Below, in pieces: positions 9,392-22,465 of a stretch of DNA of 41,194 nt; position 1 is the stretch's first letter; the number at the start of each line of letters is the position of its first letter. A program made the position numbers and the translations under genes. This DNA is from Lachnospiraceae bacterium (GTDB taxonomy: Bacteria > Bacillota > Clostridia > Lachnospirales > Lachnospiraceae): positions 1-41,194 of the forward strand of contig JAFZQU010000027.1 in NCBI GenBank assembly GCA_017620255.1. The letters are read 5' to 3'. Below the pieces are notes generated by a model. It had not been told where the DNA came from. It worked only from the letters and a program-made list of their open reading frames with translations, and searched no databases.

Positions 9392-11930
9392 CTTCCAATT
9401 CCACTTCTTCATGAATGATCACGATCGGATCGTCATCCTGCCTGTTCTCATTCACTTCGTCATCTTCATATTCCTGCGTTCCGTCCGATACCTTTTCACG
9501 CACTTTGGCGATCTTGGCAACGAGCACGCCGGCATTCAGATTGATCATTTTCACGCCGGAAGTGATACGGCCGAGTGTACTGATGTCTTCCATCCTGAGT
9601 CTTATGATGACACCTTCCGTTGTGATCATCATGATCTCATGCTCATCATTCACTGCCTTCACGCCGACCACATCGCCGGTCTTTTCCATGATCTTGTAGC
9701 ACTTCACGCCTTTTCCGCCGCGGCGCTGTACGGTGAATTCTTTCAGATAAGTACGTTTTCCATATCCTTTTTCGGAAACGATCAGCAGGGAATCTCCCTG
9801 ATGATCCAGCTGCATGCCGACGATCTCATCTTCCGGATTTAAGTTCATACCGATCACGCCCATGGACGATCTTCCGGTAGCCCTGACATCCGTCTCTTTA
9901 AACCGGATACACATACCCTGTTTGGTGACCAGGAAGATCTCGGACTCTGCTGTCGTCGTCTTGACTTCGATCAGTTCATCGTCATCCCTAAGATTGATCG
10001 CGATCAGACCGTTCTTGCGGATATTGATGTATTCCATGATATTGGTCTTCTTTACGATACCCTTTTTCGTTACCATGAACAGGTTCTGATCTTCCGCAAA
10101 TTCCGCGATCGGAATGATCGCGCTGATCTTTTCGCCCGGATTTAACTGCAGCAGGTTGATGATCGCCGTACCTCTTGAAGTTCTGCTCGCTTCGGGGATC
10201 TCAAACGCTTTCAGACGGTAAACACGACCCATATTCGTGAAGAACATGATATGGTTGTGCGTCATGGTCATCAGCAGATCTTCGATATAGTCATCTTCGA
10301 TCGTGGACATTCCTTTGATCCCGCGGCCGCCGCGATGCTGGGACTTAAAGTTGTCAACCGTCATACGCTTGATATAACCGAGGCTGGTCATCGCAATGAC
10401 CGTATTCTCCTTCGGGATCAGGTCTTCCATCGTGATGTCGAATTCATCAAATCCGATCCGGGTCCTTCTTTCATCACCGTATTTATCGGAGATCTGAAGG
10501 ATCTCTGTCTTGATCACGCCAAGCAGCAGTTTTTCGTCTGCGAGGATCGCCTTGTACTCAGCGATCTTCTTCATCAGTTCCGCGTACTCTTCTTCCAGTT
10601 TTTCTCTTTCCAAACCGGTCAGTGCGCGCAACCGCATATCCACGATCGCCTGTGCCTGCGCATCCGATAATTCAAAGCGTTCCATCAGTGCCGTTTTGGC
10701 TTCGGCCACGTTCGCACTGCCTCTGATGATCTGTATCACTTCATCGATATGATCCAGCGCGATCAGCAGGCCTTGCAGGATATGCGCTCTCTCTTCCGCT
10801 TTGTTTAAGTCGAATTTTGTTCTGCGGGTGACCACGTCTTCCTGATGCTTTAAATAGTATTTCAGCATCTCGGAGAGATTCATGATCTTCGGCTCGTTGT
10901 TGTAGAGCGCCAGCATGATCACACCGAACGTATCCTGCAGTTGCGTGTGCTTATACAGCTGGTTTAAGATGATGTTCGCGTTTGCATCCCTGCGCAGTTC
11001 GATCACAACACGCATACCTTCACGGTCGGATTCATCTCTCAGATCCGTGATGCCGTCGATCTTTTTGTCTTTTACAAGCTCTGCGATCTTCTCGATCAGT
11101 TTCGCTTTGTTGACCAGGTAAGGCAGTTCCGTGATGATGATCTGGCTCTTGCCGTTCGATAAAGTCTCAATATCCGTGATCCCGCGTACCCTGATCTTTC
11201 CGCGACCCGTGCGGTAAGCTTCATTGATGCCTGAAGTACCGAGGATCTCGCCACCGGTCGGAAAATCAGGACCCTTCACGATCGAGAGGAGTTCTTCGAT
11301 ATCCGTTTCTCTGTCTTCTTCAATCCGGTTGTCAATGATCTTAACGACCGCATCGATCACTTCGCGCAGATTGTGCGGCGGGATATTGGTCGCCATACCG
11401 ACTGCGATACCTGTCGTACCGTTTACCAACAGGTTTGGAAATCTGCTCGGCAGTACGGTTGGCTCTTTTTCCGTTTCATCAAAGTTCGGGACAAAATCAA
11501 CCGTATCCTTGTTGATATCGGCCGTCATTTCCATGGAGATCTTGGACAGTCTGGCTTCCGTGTATCGCATGGCAGCTGCGCCGTCCCCGTCCACCGAACC
11601 GAAATTACCGTGTCCGTCAACCAGGGTATAACGCATGGACCAGTCTTGCGCCATATTTACAAGTGCACCATAGATGGAGCTGTCTCCGTGCGGATGGTAT
11701 TTACCCATCGTATCACCGACGATACGCGCACATTTACGATGCGGCTTGTCGGGTCCGTTATTCAACTCGATCATGGAGTACAGTACTCTTCTCTGTACCG
11801 GTTTCAGCCCGTCCCTGACATCCGGCAGTGCTCTTGCCGCGATGACACTCATGGCATAATCGATATAGGAAGTCTCCATTGTTTTGATAAGGTCCACGTC
11901 ATGGATCTTATCAAATATCTTGTCATCCAT
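9369..11930 (-). CDS. gyrA: DNA gyrase subunit A
   Basis: An 853-residue GyrA, the DNA-cleaving subunit of the A2B2 gyrase that adds negative supercoils. The active-site Tyr123 lies in [11 protein letters not shown]; the winged-helix QRDR reads [17 protein letters not shown] with Ser84 (E. coli Ser83) and Gly88 at the E. coli Asp87 position. The C-terminal half holds the beta-pinwheel repeats, including the GyrA box QRRGGKG, which marks gyrase rather than ParC. The C-terminus is acidic, as is common. The start at 11930 follows AAGGAG by 9 bases; the ATG at 11954 has no such site. It lies 40 bases after gyrB and is probably co-transcribed. Confidence 0.98.
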   Translation of the reverse strand: MDDKIFDKIHDVDLIKTMETSYIDYAMSVIAARALPDVRDGLKPVQRRVLYSMIELNNGPDKPHRKCARIVGDTMGKYHPHGDSSIYGALVNMAQDWSMRYTLVDGHGNFGSVDGDGAAAMRYTEARLSKISMEMTADINKDTVDFVPNFDETEKEPTVLPSRFPNLLVNGTTGIAVGMATNIPPHNLREVIDAVVKIIDNRIEEDRETDIEELLSIVKGPDFPTGGEILGTSGINEAYRTGRGKIRVRGITDIETLSNGKSQIIITELPYLVNKAKLIEKIAELVKDKKIDGITDLRDESDREGMRVVIELRRDANANIILNQLYKHTQLQDTFGVIMLALYNNEPKIMNLSEMLKYYLKHQEDVVTRRTKFDLNKAEERAHILQGLLIALDHIDEVIQIIRGSANVAEAKTALMERFELSDAQAQAIVDMRLRALTGLEREKLEEEYAELMKKIAEYKAILADEKLLLGVIKTEILQISDKYGDERRTRIGFDEFDITMEDLIPKENTVIAMTSLGYIKRMTVDNFKSQHRGGRGIKGMSTIEDDYIEDLLMTMTHNHIMFFTNMGRVYRLKAFEIPEASRTSRGTAIINLLQLNPGEKISAIIPIAEFAEDQNLFMVTKKGIVKKTNIMEYINIRKNGLIAINLRDDDELIEVKTTTAESEIFLVTKQGMCIRFKETDVRATGRSSMGVIGMNLNPEDEIVGMQLDHQGDSLLIVSEKGYGKRTYLKEFTVQRRGGKGVKCYKIMEKTGDVVGVKAVNDEHEIMMITTEGVIIRLRMEDISTLGRITSGVKMINLNAGVLVAKIAKVREKVSDGTQEYEDDEVNENRQDDDPIVIIHEEVELEDEDDTDE

Positions 11931-11970
11931 ATTTTGGTTCTCCTTTAAATGCAACTACAGATGTAACGCT

Positions 11971-14979
<3,009 letters not shown>

Positions 14980-14990
<11 letters not shown>

Positions 14991-15204
14991 TCTCTTTACT
15001 TTCTATGATTACCTCTTCATGACCAAGCTTTATGATATCTCCCGGATAGCATTTTTTTCCTCTTCTGCATTCTGTCTCGCCGTTTAAAAATACTTTTCCT
15101 TCGCAGATCAGTTCTTTTGCTTCTACGCCTGAATCCGCAAGTCCGGATAATTTCAAAGCCTGGCCGAGTTTTATAAATTCATCTCTTATATAAACACTTT
15201 GCAT
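14980..15204 (-). CDS. yaaA: S4 domain RNA-binding protein (YaaA/RlbA type)
   Basis: A 74-residue protein that is almost entirely one S4 domain: FIKLGQALKLSGLADSGVEAK, followed by the strand pair around GKVFLNGETECRRGKKC and PGDIIKLG. The same small gene lies between dnaN and recF in Bacillus, where it is called yaaA. Family members bind structured RNA; the Bacillus protein has been linked to ribosome assembly, but nothing specific is seen here. It starts 5 bases after dnaN and overlaps recF. Confidence 0.9.
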
Positions 15205-15209
15205 GATTT

Positions 15210-16319
15210 TTAACTTACCGTATTAAAGTTTACAGGCAGGATCAGATAAATATAGGATTCTTCATCATTTCTGATAAAGCAGGGCGCTTTCGGATTTACC
15301 ATATAAAGTGATACGGTTTCATCATCGATCACGCGCAGCGCATCTATCAAAAACTTGGGATTAAATCCGATCATCAGCTCTTTACCTTCTTTATGAATGC
15401 TAATTTCTTCATTCATGGATCCGACCGCGGAATTGATCTTTAACTGCATATTGTCATCATTAATGCTGATAATGATCGGTTTTTTGTCTCCTTCTTTGAT
15501 CAGAAGCGTTGCCCTGTCTATACAATCAAGCAGTTCTTTCTTATTAATCTCAACTTTTGTTTCATAATCGCTGGATAACATCTGATCAATCTTGAAGTAT
15601 TCACCTTCGATCAGTCTGGAAACAACCTTTGTCTGGTCAAACTCAAACAAAACATGTTTATCCGTGAAATAAATATACAGATCCTTATCCGCATCACCGG
15701 ATAAGATCTTACTTACTTCATTTAAAGTTTTGCCGGGAATGATAACCTTTTTAGGTTCATAACTGTTCTTTAATGTAACCTTACGGATGGAAATTCTGTG
15801 TCCGTCCAGAGAAACAAGTCTTAACTCGTTTTCATTTATTTCCATATATTCGCCGGTCATGATCACATTATTGTCATTATCACTGATCGAAAAGATAGTC
15901 TGTCTGACTATTTCTTTTAAAGTAAAATGACTGATGATGACAGGTTCCGTCCTGTTTACTTCCGGCAGATAGGAAAAATCATCCCCTGATTTTCCAATGA
16001 TATTAAAGTTTGCTTTTTCACAGGTGATGGATGTGATCAGTTCATCATTTGTATTAATGATAACTTCACTGTCCGGTAGCTTTCTTACAATTTCAAATAA
16101 GATCTTTGCATCCAGAGCAATGATACCTTCTTCAACAACAGATCCTTCAATCTTAGTTTCTATTCCTATTTCCATATCATTGGCTGTCAAGGTGATCCCG
16201 TTTTCATTAGCCGTGATCAGTATGCACTCCAGGATAGACATGTTTGTTTTAGAAGGAACTGCTTTATAAACAGTCTGAACACCGTTTAACAGTTTGTTTT
16301 TCATACATTTGATGATCAT
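15210..16319 (-). CDS. dnaN: DNA polymerase III sliding clamp, beta subunit
   Basis: A 369-residue clamp with three repeated domains. The N-terminal MKNKLLNGVQTVYKAVPSK, the TLTANDMEIGIE strand and the C-terminal ending LILPVNF are characteristic. It encircles DNA as a dimer and tethers polymerase. The start at 16319 is 7 bases from AAGGGAG; the ATG five codons in has no such site. The 165 bases before it to dnaA are the DNA-unwinding part of oriC, so dnaN is probably transcribed from dnaA and from within oriC. Confidence 0.97.
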   Translation of the reverse strand: MIIKCMKNKLLNGVQTVYKAVPSKTNMSILECILITANENGITLTANDMEIGIETKIEGSVVEEGIIALDAKILFEIVRKLPDSEVIINTNDELITSITCEKANFNIIGKSGDDFSYLPEVNRTEPVIISHFTLKEIVRQTIFSISDNDNNVIMTGEYMEINENELRLVSLDGHRISIRKVTLKNSYEPKKVIIPGKTLNEVSKILSGDADKDLYIYFTDKHVLFEFDQTKVVSRLIEGEYFKIDQMLSSDYETKVEINKKELLDCIDRATLLIKEGDKKPIIISINDDNMQLKINSAVGSMNEEISIHKEGKELMIGFNPKFLIDALRVIDDETVSLYMVNPKAPCFIRNDEESYIYLILPVNFNTVS

Positions 16320-16337
16320 AGACGAACTCCCTTCATA

Positions 16338-16484
16338 ATATATATTTATTATTATTTTTAGTATTATTCATAATAATAGGTGCGATTATGTGTATAACTG
16401 CCTTAAAGCTGATAAATTAAACCAATAAGAGGCTGATTAACTATGTGAATAAGATAAAATAACAGTATTGTTATATGTGTATAA
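16338..16484. other. oriC, unwinding side (dnaA-dnaN gap): three DnaA boxes, GC patch, DnaA-trios, AT-rich DUE
   Basis: Three perfect DnaA boxes (TTATNCACA) lie on the minus strand: 16389-16397 (TTATACACA), 16444-16452 (TTATTCACA) and 16476-16484 (TTATACACA). Beside the first box is a short GC-rich patch (GGTGCG, 16379-16384) and then, on the plus strand reading into it, TAATAATAG (16371-16379), which matches three DnaA-trios. Beyond that, 16338-16370 is almost pure A/T and is the likely unwinding element. The order box, GC patch, trios, AT-rich is that of the Bacillus basal unwinding system. Confidence 0.85.
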
Positions 16485-17840
16485 TCAGACCGGACTTATT
16501 TTTTTCTTAATTGTTTCTATTGTGTTATTTAATGAAGGATCCGTTTCCAGTAGCTTTTTAATATTTTTTTCACCGTTAATGACGGTTGTATGGTCATTCT
16601 TTCCAAGTAACTGTGCGATTTTTGTCTGGGATGCATCTGTCATCTGTCTGCAAAGATACATAATGATATGTCTCGGAATGACAATATCATTGTTTCTCTT
16701 TTTGGATTTGATCTCATTTTCCGGAATATTAAAGTGTTCGCAAACTACACTTATTATATATTCAGGTGTAATAACGATCGGTTTATTTGGTGAAATAATA
16801 TCTTTAAGGGCTTCCTCTGCCAGATCGATATTGATTTCCTTATTTTCCAGTTTGGAAAGTGCGATCAGTTTTGTAAGAGCACCTTCCAGTTCCCTGATAT
16901 TTGATTTAATGTTATTTGCTATATATTGAACAACTTCTTCATCAATATGATAGCCGTCGTTATCTATTTTTTTCTGTAAGATAGCCATCCTGGTCTCATA
17001 ATCAGGTGACTGCATATCTACGATCAGGCCCCATCCGAATCTGGATTTATAACGTTCCTCCAGTTGTGTCATATCCCTTGGAGGTTTATCGGATGAAATG
17101 ATGATCTGCTTTTTTTCTTCGTGTAACTGGTTAAAAGTATGGAAAAACTCTTCCTGTGTACTGTCTTTTCCTATTATAAACTGAATATCGTCTATTAAAA
17201 GGACATCAATATTCCTGTATTTTTCACGAAATTTGGTCATTGCGGTCGGCGAAGTATTACCGATCCTGATCGTTTCGATCACTTCATTGGTAAACTGTTC
17301 GCTTGTTACATAAATAACTTTTTTTGTAGGATCATTTTCAATGATCATATGGGCTATGGCGTGCATCAGATGTGTTTTACCAAGACCCACGCCGCTGTAT
17401 AAGAACAGTGGATTGTATACTTCACCCGGTGATTCGGCAACAGCAAGTGCAGCTGCAGCAGCCAGTTTATTGTTGCTTGCAACGACAAATGTATCAAACG
17501 TATATTTTGAATTGAGATTTGCCCGTTCGATCGCACCTTTGTTTACATTGTTTTCCGCTTCATGATTGATCGATGAAGCATCTTTTTCCAATATAAACTC
17601 AATGTCATATTCCTTGCCAAAGGTTTCCGCGATGGCTACTTTAATAGGAAGTTCGAACTTTTCTTTTATATATTTCAGAAACTGGGCCTGATCTGACGGT
17701 ATTAATATAACAACGAGGTTTTTCTTTACACTGAAGATCTGAAGAGGCTTTAACCATGTATTATATGACATCTCTGTCAGCTTATGTTCTTTATAAACGA
17801 TCAGCTTGATTTCTTCCCATTTACTGAGGAGTTCTTCCAT
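16485..17840 (-). CDS. dnaA: Chromosomal replication initiator protein DnaA
   Basis: A 451-residue AAA+ initiator. Domain I spans about 1-80; a short linker follows; domain III has Walker A GVGLGKTH (150-157) and Walker B DVLLIDD (212-218); domain IV ends in the DnaA signature with GKNDHTTV, which reads the TTATNCACA boxes. The start is preceded by AGGAG and a fitting promoter (17876-17904). DnaA boxes flank the gene on both sides, so autoregulation is expected. Base composition of dnaA, dnaN and recF is more A/T-rich than in the genes further out. Confidence 0.98.
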   Translation of the reverse strand: MEELLSKWEEIKLIVYKEHKLTEMSYNTWLKPLQIFSVKKNLVVILIPSDQAQFLKYIKEKFELPIKVAIAETFGKEYDIEFILEKDASSINHEAENNVNKGAIERANLNSKYTFDTFVVASNNKLAAAAALAVAESPGEVYNPLFLYSGVGLGKTHLMHAIAHMIIENDPTKKVIYVTSEQFTNEVIETIRIGNTSPTAMTKFREKYRNIDVLLIDDIQFIIGKDSTQEEFFHTFNQLHEEKKQIIISSDKPPRDMTQLEERYKSRFGWGLIVDMQSPDYETRMAILQKKIDNDGYHIDEEVVQYIANNIKSNIRELEGALTKLIALSKLENKEINIDLAEEALKDIISPNKPIVITPEYIISVVCEHFNIPENEIKSKKRNNDIVIPRHIIMYLCRQMTDASQTKIAQLLGKNDHTTVINGEKNIKKLLETDPSLNNTIETIKKKISPV

Positions 17841-17875
17841 CTATCATTCTCCTGATTTCATAAATTCACTACTCT

Positions 17876-17904
17876 ATATTACTCCAAAATTGTCCTTTTA
17901 TCAA
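17876..17904 (-). promoter_or_regulatory. Probable dnaA promoter
   Basis: Minus-strand -35 TTGATA (17899-17904), 17-base spacer and -10 TAATAT (17876-17881). It lies 36 bases before the dnaA start codon, leaving a short leader with an AGGAG ribosome site. Confidence 0.65.
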
Positions 17905-18058
17905 ATATTTATTACTTCCCGTGCCGGCAGGGTTAACATAGATTTTTACACGTTTTCGCGGAATGTGAAAAAGTAGTTTTTGCTTATTAACAATCAAAAT
18001 GTGATAAAATCGGGGCAGGTAATAATTCTGTAATATTTATTAACATCTTATAAATATG

Positions 18059-18078
18059 TTATCCACAACTTATCCACA
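18059..18078 (+). other. oriC, upstream side: two DnaA boxes
   Basis: Two perfect TTATCCACA boxes occur at 18059-18067 and 18070-18078, 11 bases apart (one helical turn), both on the plus strand. A weaker inverted match, TGTGAATTA, is at 18082-18090. With the three boxes downstream of dnaA this gives a two-part origin. The rest of the 17841-18196 gap holds the dnaA and rpmH promoters; I see no further gene in it. Confidence 0.88.
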
Positions 18079-18114
18079 AAATGTGAATTAACATAAATTG
18101 TATTTATTTTTTTC

Positions 18115-18143
18115 TTGACGTAAAATGCTCCATCTCATATAAT
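18115..18143 (+). promoter_or_regulatory. rpmH operon promoter
   Basis: -35 TTGACG (18115-18120), 17-base spacer, -10 TATAAT (18138-18143). It is a near-perfect sigma-A site about 35 bases downstream of the DnaA boxes, so DnaA binding might affect it. Confidence 0.88.
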
Positions 18144-18196
18144 AGGCATGATGTTTTCTAACAATGGCCTAATATGTTAGAGAGGAGGTGTTCCTT

Positions 18197-18331
18197 ATGA
18201 AAATGACATTTCAACCTAAGAAAAGACAGAGAGCCAAGGTTCACGGCTTTAGAAGTAGAATGAGTACTCCGGGCGGAAGAAAGGTTTTGGCTTCCAGAAG
18301 ATTAAAAGGAAGAAAGAAATTATCAGCATAG
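18197..18331 (+). CDS. rpmH: 50S ribosomal protein L34
   Basis: A 44-residue, highly basic protein with the L34 sequence: [18 protein letters not shown], then [17 protein letters not shown] and ending KGRKKLSA. It is a structural component of the large ribosomal subunit. AGAGGAGG lies upstream with good spacing. The gene opens the rpmH-rnpA operon next to oriC, as in most bacteria. Confidence 0.98.
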   Translation: MKMTFQPKKRQRAKVHGFRSRMSTPGGRKVLASRRLKGRKKLSA

Positions 18332-18381
18332 ACCGCAGTTATGTGGTCTATTTTACTCTTTACGTTTTTTGGGAGTTTTGA

Positions 18382-18720
18382 ATGCTCTTTACTGATCCTT
18401 TAAAGAACAATCAGGATTTTAAGACGGTTTATAAAAAAGGCAGATCCCATGCCAACGCACTTTTTGTAGTATATTTGTTAGAAAACAACACAGATCGAAA
18501 CCGTCTTGGAATATCCGTCAGTAAAAAAGTTGGAAACAGCGTTGTCAGACATCGTCTGAAAAGGCTGGTAAAAGAAAGTTATCGACTACATGAAAATATG
18601 TTTAATAGCGGTTTAAACATAGTAGTGATTGCACGGGTGGGTGCCAATAAAGCTGATTTTCACACGGTTGAAAAGGCTTTATTAGATGTAATGAGACTTC
18701 ATAATGTAATTGTTAAATAA
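18382..18720 (+). CDS. rnpA: Ribonuclease P protein component
   Basis: A 112-residue basic protein that assists the RNase P RNA in trimming tRNA 5' ends. The family RNR signature is clear: [20 protein letters not shown] followed by [10 protein letters not shown]. The start is preceded by GGGAG. It lies 50 bases after rpmH and its last codons overlap an alternative TTG start for yidD. Confidence 0.97.
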   Translation: MLFTDPLKNNQDFKTVYKKGRSHANALFVVYLLENNTDRNRLGISVSKKVGNSVVRHRLKRLVKESYRLHENMFNSGLNIVVIARVGANKADFHTVEKALLDVMRLHNVIVK

Positions 18721-18724
18721 GAAA

Positions 18725-18934
18725 ATGAAATACATTCTAATAGATCTTATCAAATTTTATCAAAAGTATATTTCTTGTTTAAAAACTACAAAGTGTCCTT
18801 ATTTTCCCACATGTTCCCAATATGGATTAGAAGCGATCGAAAAGTACGGCGCACTGAAAGGCAGTTTGCTTGCTGCCTGGAGAATTATCAGGTGTAATCC
18901 GTTTTCCAAGGGAGGATATGATCCTGTTCCCTGA
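18725..18934 (+). CDS. yidD: Membrane protein insertion efficiency factor YidD
   Basis: About 69 residues with the YidD hallmarks [18 protein letters not shown] and [13 protein letters not shown]. It is a small membrane-associated protein that helps YidC-dependent insertion. The ATG at 18725 gives the family N-terminus ([13 protein letters not shown]); a TTG at 18710 inside rnpA would add five residues. Neither has a clear ribosome site, so translation is probably coupled to rnpA. Confidence 0.95.
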   Translation: MKYILIDLIKFYQKYISCLKTTKCPYFPTCSQYGLEAIEKYGALKGSLLAAWRIIRCNPFSKGGYDPVP

Positions 18935-18957
18935 CTTTTCTCTAATATCGGGAGGAT

Positions 18958-20334
18958 ATGATTTTGGCTAATTTTATACTCTTTACACAGAACAGCGGCA
19001 AAATTCTGGGCCCGATCGCAAAGATTCTCGGATATCTGATGAATTATATATTCGAAGGACTGGATGCGATCGGCATACCGAATATCGGTCTTGCCATTAT
19101 TTTGTTTACGCTGATCATCTATTTGTGTCTGATGCCTTTAACGATCAAGCAGCAGAAGTTTTCCAAACTTTCTGCCAAGATGAATCCTGAGATCCAGGCA
19201 ATCCAGGCAAAATACAAAGGCAAAAAAGACAACGAATCCGCAATGAAAATGAATGAGGAAACAAAAGCCGTCTATGAAAAATACGGTGTTTCCCCTTCCG
19301 GAAGCTGTGTTCAGCTGGTCATTCAGATGCCGATCCTGTTTGCATTATACAGGGTCATCTATAATATTCCGGCTTATGTTACAAAAGTAAAGGATGCATT
19401 TACTCCGTTCGTATCTGAATTTACGGGTGCTGTATCCGCAAGCGGCGTGAAAGCGGTCGACTTTATCCAGAATAAAGACAATTTCGCGAGCGCCAGCCAG
19501 TTTTCCAAGCAGTTTGGCAATGAACTGTTTACAAATGCTGCAGCAGAAGGACATGCGGAATATGTTTCCAATACATTCATTGATGTATTGAACAAAGCGA
19601 CAACTTCCGAATGGCATAATATCTATGCTACCGGCAATTTTGAAAACTTAAAGGATCTGGTCACAAATGCCTCCCATACGGGTGTTTTTGACAGACTCAG
19701 CAAATATAACAATTTTCTGGGACTGAGTATTTCAAACTCTCCTTCCTATATCATTAAGGATGCATTTGCAGATGGCAGATATTTAATGATCCTCGGTGCG
19801 GTCATGATCCCGCTTCTTGCAGCACTTACGCAGTGGATCAACACCAAACTCATGCCGCAGGCTGATAACAGTAACAAAGATGATTCCCAGCAAAACTCCA
19901 TGCAGGCTTCCATGAAGACCATGAATGTCATGATGCCTGTTATGTCCGCAGTTTTCTGCTTTACACTTCCCTGTGGTATGGGTATCTACTGGATCGCCGG
20001 TGCCGTGATCAGAAGTATTCAGCAGATCGTGATCAATAAACATCTGGATAAACAGGATCTGGATAAGATCATCGAAGAAAACATGGAAAAAGCGAAGAAA
20101 AAACACGAAAAGAAAGGTGTTAATTCTTCCACACTGATGAGTTCTGCAGGCAGAAGTACAAGAACGATCACGGAAAAAGCAAGTTCCAAAACAGCTGAAG
20201 AAAAAGAAGCTGCGATCAAGAGAGTGAATGACTATTATGCCAAAAACGGTATCAAACCTGGCGGGATCGCTGCAAAAGCGCATATGGTCAAACAGTATAA
20301 CGAAGATAATCAGGAACAGAAAAAAGACAATTAA
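18958..20334 (+). CDS. yidC: Membrane protein insertase YidC/Oxa1
   Basis: A 458-residue (or 456 from the TTG) insertase. The first helices and the cytoplasmic hairpin LTIKQQKFSKLSAKMNPEIQ carry the Oxa1 pattern; QMPILFALYRVI is the second conserved helix, and the last helices surround PCGMGIYWIAGAVIRSIQQI. About 100 residues are inserted between the conserved TM2 and TM3, typical of Lachnospiraceae-type proteins. The C-terminal tail is long and Lys-rich, fitting ribosome contact. The GGGAGG ribosome site is only 2 bases from the ATG at 18958 but 8 bases from the TTG at 18964, so the true start may be 18964. Confidence 0.95.
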   Translation: MILANFILFTQNSGKILGPIAKILGYLMNYIFEGLDAIGIPNIGLAIILFTLIIYLCLMPLTIKQQKFSKLSAKMNPEIQAIQAKYKGKKDNESAMKMNEETKAVYEKYGVSPSGSCVQLVIQMPILFALYRVIYNIPAYVTKVKDAFTPFVSEFTGAVSASGVKAVDFIQNKDNFASASQFSKQFGNELFTNAAAEGHAEYVSNTFIDVLNKATTSEWHNIYATGNFENLKDLVTNASHTGVFDRLSKYNNFLGLSISNSPSYIIKDAFADGRYLMILGAVMIPLLAALTQWINTKLMPQADNSNKDDSQQNSMQASMKTMNVMMPVMSAVFCFTLPCGMGIYWIAGAVIRSIQQIVINKHLDKQDLDKIIEENMEKAKKKHEKKGVNSSTLMSSAGRSTRTITEKASSKTAEEKEAAIKRVNDYYAKNGIKPGGIAAKAHMVKQYNEDNQEQKKDN

Positions 20335-20348
20335 TCGGGAGGTTTATC

Positions 20349-21062
20349 ATGGAATATATTGAAGTCACAGGAAAAACAGTAGATGATGCCATTACAGAGG
20401 CATGTCAGAAATTAACGGTTACCAGTGATCGCCTGTACTATGAAGTGATCGAAAAAGGTACCAGCGGATTTTTGGGATTTGCTTCCAAGCCCGCACTCAT
20501 CAGAGCCCGCGTAAAAGATGAAAATGAAATGGCAGAGCCTGTTAAGGAAGCGGAGACCACAGAGAAAAAGGAAGTTAAAGAAACAAAGAAAAAGACTGCA
20601 GATGCAGGATCCGTACAGAGTGCAAATGATCCGAAGGAATTCTTAAGCAAGGTTTTTGAAGCTATGGGAATGGAAGTTCAGATCGATGTGGAAAGAACGG
20701 ATGAAGAGATCAGCATTGAACTGTCCGGTGATGATATGGGTGTTCTGATCGGAAAAAGAGGACAGACACTTGATTCCCTGCAGTATCTGACAAGTCTTGT
20801 AGTCAACAAAGGATCCTCTTCCTACACACGTGTCAAAGTGGACACTGAGAATTACAGGGTAAGAAGAAAAGAAACACTGGAAAATCTTGCAAAGAACCTG
20901 GCTTACAAAGTTAAGAGAACAAAAAGGCCGGTTACGCTGGAGCCCATGAATCCTTATGAAAGACGTGTGATCCATTCGGCACTCCAGAATGATAAATATG
21001 TCAGCACACACAGTGAGGGAGAAGAACCCTATAGGAAAGTAGTCATTACTCTGAATAAGTGA
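20349..21062 (+). CDS. jag: RNA-binding protein Jag/KhpB
   Basis: A 237-residue protein with three parts: a Jag-N domain (1-50, with GTSGFLGFASKPALIR), a charged Lys/Glu linker, a KH domain centred on DDMGVLIGKRGQTLDSLQY, and a C-terminal R3H domain (NPYERRVIHSALQ). In other Firmicutes KhpB binds RNA with KhpA and affects cell elongation and division. It directly follows yidC, the conserved order. The start is preceded by GGGAGG. Confidence 0.96.
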   Translation: MEYIEVTGKTVDDAITEACQKLTVTSDRLYYEVIEKGTSGFLGFASKPALIRARVKDENEMAEPVKEAETTEKKEVKETKKKTADAGSVQSANDPKEFLSKVFEAMGMEVQIDVERTDEEISIELSGDDMGVLIGKRGQTLDSLQYLTSLVVNKGSSSYTRVKVDTENYRVRRKETLENLAKNLAYKVKRTKRPVTLEPMNPYERRVIHSALQNDKYVSTHSEGEEPYRKVVITLNK

Positions 21063-21087
21063 TCACGGATCAACAGGGAGACGGTAT

Positions 21088-22464
21088 ATGATTCATACTG
21101 ATACAATTGCTGCCATAGCAACAGGTATGAATACAGCAGGAATAGGAATCATCAGGATCAGCGGCGATGATTCTTTTTCTGTTATCAGAAAGATCTTCAG
21201 AACGCCTTCCGGAGCAGTGCTTAACGAAATAGAAAGCCATCGCGTCATCTACGGATATATCTATGATGAGGAGCAGATGATCGATGAAGTACTGCTCATT
21301 CCCATGAGGGCGCCAAGAAGTTTTACAAGAGAAGATACGGTAGAGATAGACTGTCACGGCGGTCTTTTGCTGATGCAAAAGATCCTGGCGACCGTGTTAA
21401 AAAACGGGGCAAGAGCTGCGGAACCCGGTGAATTCACAAAAAGAGCATTTTTAAACGGCAGGATCGATCTGTCCAAAGCCGAAGCGGTGATAGACCTGAT
21501 CAATGCACAGAATGACTATGCAATGCAGAATTCCCTGAAACATCTGACGGGAAAACTGTATGAGATCTTAAAGGACTGTAAGGACAAGATCCTTTACGAA
21601 ACCGCATATATCGAATCGGCACTGGATGATCCGGAGCACTATGATCTTACGGGATATCCGCAGGAATTGAGGAAAAAGATCGGTGATATCACGGATACAC
21701 TATTAAAGCTGACCGAAACCTTCCATGACGGACAGATCATTTCGGAAGGGATAAAGACAGTGATCCTCGGCAAACCGAATGTCGGAAAGTCTTCTTTCTT
21801 AAACACACTTTTGGGCCAGGACATTGCGATCGTTACGGAAATTGCCGGAACGACCAGAGATTCACTCAAAGAACATGTTATGATCGACGGGATCTCTTTG
21901 GATGTGATCGATACGGCCGGCATTCATGAAACAGATGATCCGGTGGAAAGCATCGGTGTGGACCGTGCGAGAAAACTTGCTGAAAGTGCAGATCTGATCC
22001 TTATGATCATCGATGCTTCCGCTCCGCTTACAGAAGCAGACCTGTCGGTTTTTCAGATCATATCCGAAAAGAAGGCGTTGATCCTTTTAAACAAGAGCGA
22101 TCTTCCGGCAGCTGTTACAACAGAAGAGATCCGGAAACATTCCCATCATCCTATCCTGCAGATTTCCGCAAAAGAAGAAACAGGATTTGATGACTTTAAA
22201 TCCTTTATCCGGGAAGAATTTATAAAAGGATTCCTGACATATAACAATGAGATCTTTATCTCGGATCAAAGGCAGTATCAGCTTTTGACCGATTCAGTCA
22301 AAAGTCTGCAGGAAGTATGTAACAGTATCGATCAGGGTCTTCCCGAAGACTTCTATACGATCGATCTGACCAATGCATATGAAGATCTTTGTCTCATCAC
22401 TGGGGAACATGTCAATGATGATCTGATCTCCGAGATCTTTGCGAAATTCTGTACAGGTAAATGA
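21088..22464 (+). CDS. mnmE: tRNA modification GTPase MnmE
   Basis: A 458-residue protein that with MnmG modifies U34 of certain tRNAs (cmnm5U). The N-terminal folate-binding domain is followed by a helical domain that encloses the G domain: G1 GKPNVGKS (228-235), G3 DTAG (275-278), G4 NKSD (335-338). The C-terminal FCTGK carries the conserved Cys455. AGGGAG precedes the ATG by 8 bases. The downstream mnmG starts one base after the stop codon, so the partners are made together. Confidence 0.98.
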   Translation: MIHTDTIAAIATGMNTAGIGIIRISGDDSFSVIRKIFRTPSGAVLNEIESHRVIYGYIYDEEQMIDEVLLIPMRAPRSFTREDTVEIDCHGGLLLMQKILATVLKNGARAAEPGEFTKRAFLNGRIDLSKAEAVIDLINAQNDYAMQNSLKHLTGKLYEILKDCKDKILYETAYIESALDDPEHYDLTGYPQELRKKIGDITDTLLKLTETFHDGQIISEGIKTVILGKPNVGKSSFLNTLLGQDIAIVTEIAGTTRDSLKEHVMIDGISLDVIDTAGIHETDDPVESIGVDRARKLAESADLILMIIDASAPLTEADLSVFQIISEKKALILLNKSDLPAAVTTEEIRKHSHHPILQISAKEETGFDDFKSFIREEFIKGFLTYNNEIFISDQRQYQLLTDSVKSLQEVCNSIDQGLPEDFYTIDLTNAYEDLCLITGEHVNDDLISEIFAKFCTGK

Positions 22465-22465
22465 T

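Noticed and set aside
8567-9418. Long open frame antisense to fumarase alpha (283 codons)
   Set aside because: The opposite strand encodes a clear family protein; the antisense product has no recognisable domain and is rich in His, Phe and Cys, typical of a shadow frame.
18082-18090. Third DnaA box upstream of dnaA (TGTGAATTA)
   Set aside because: One mismatch in a key position; listed only as a weak match.
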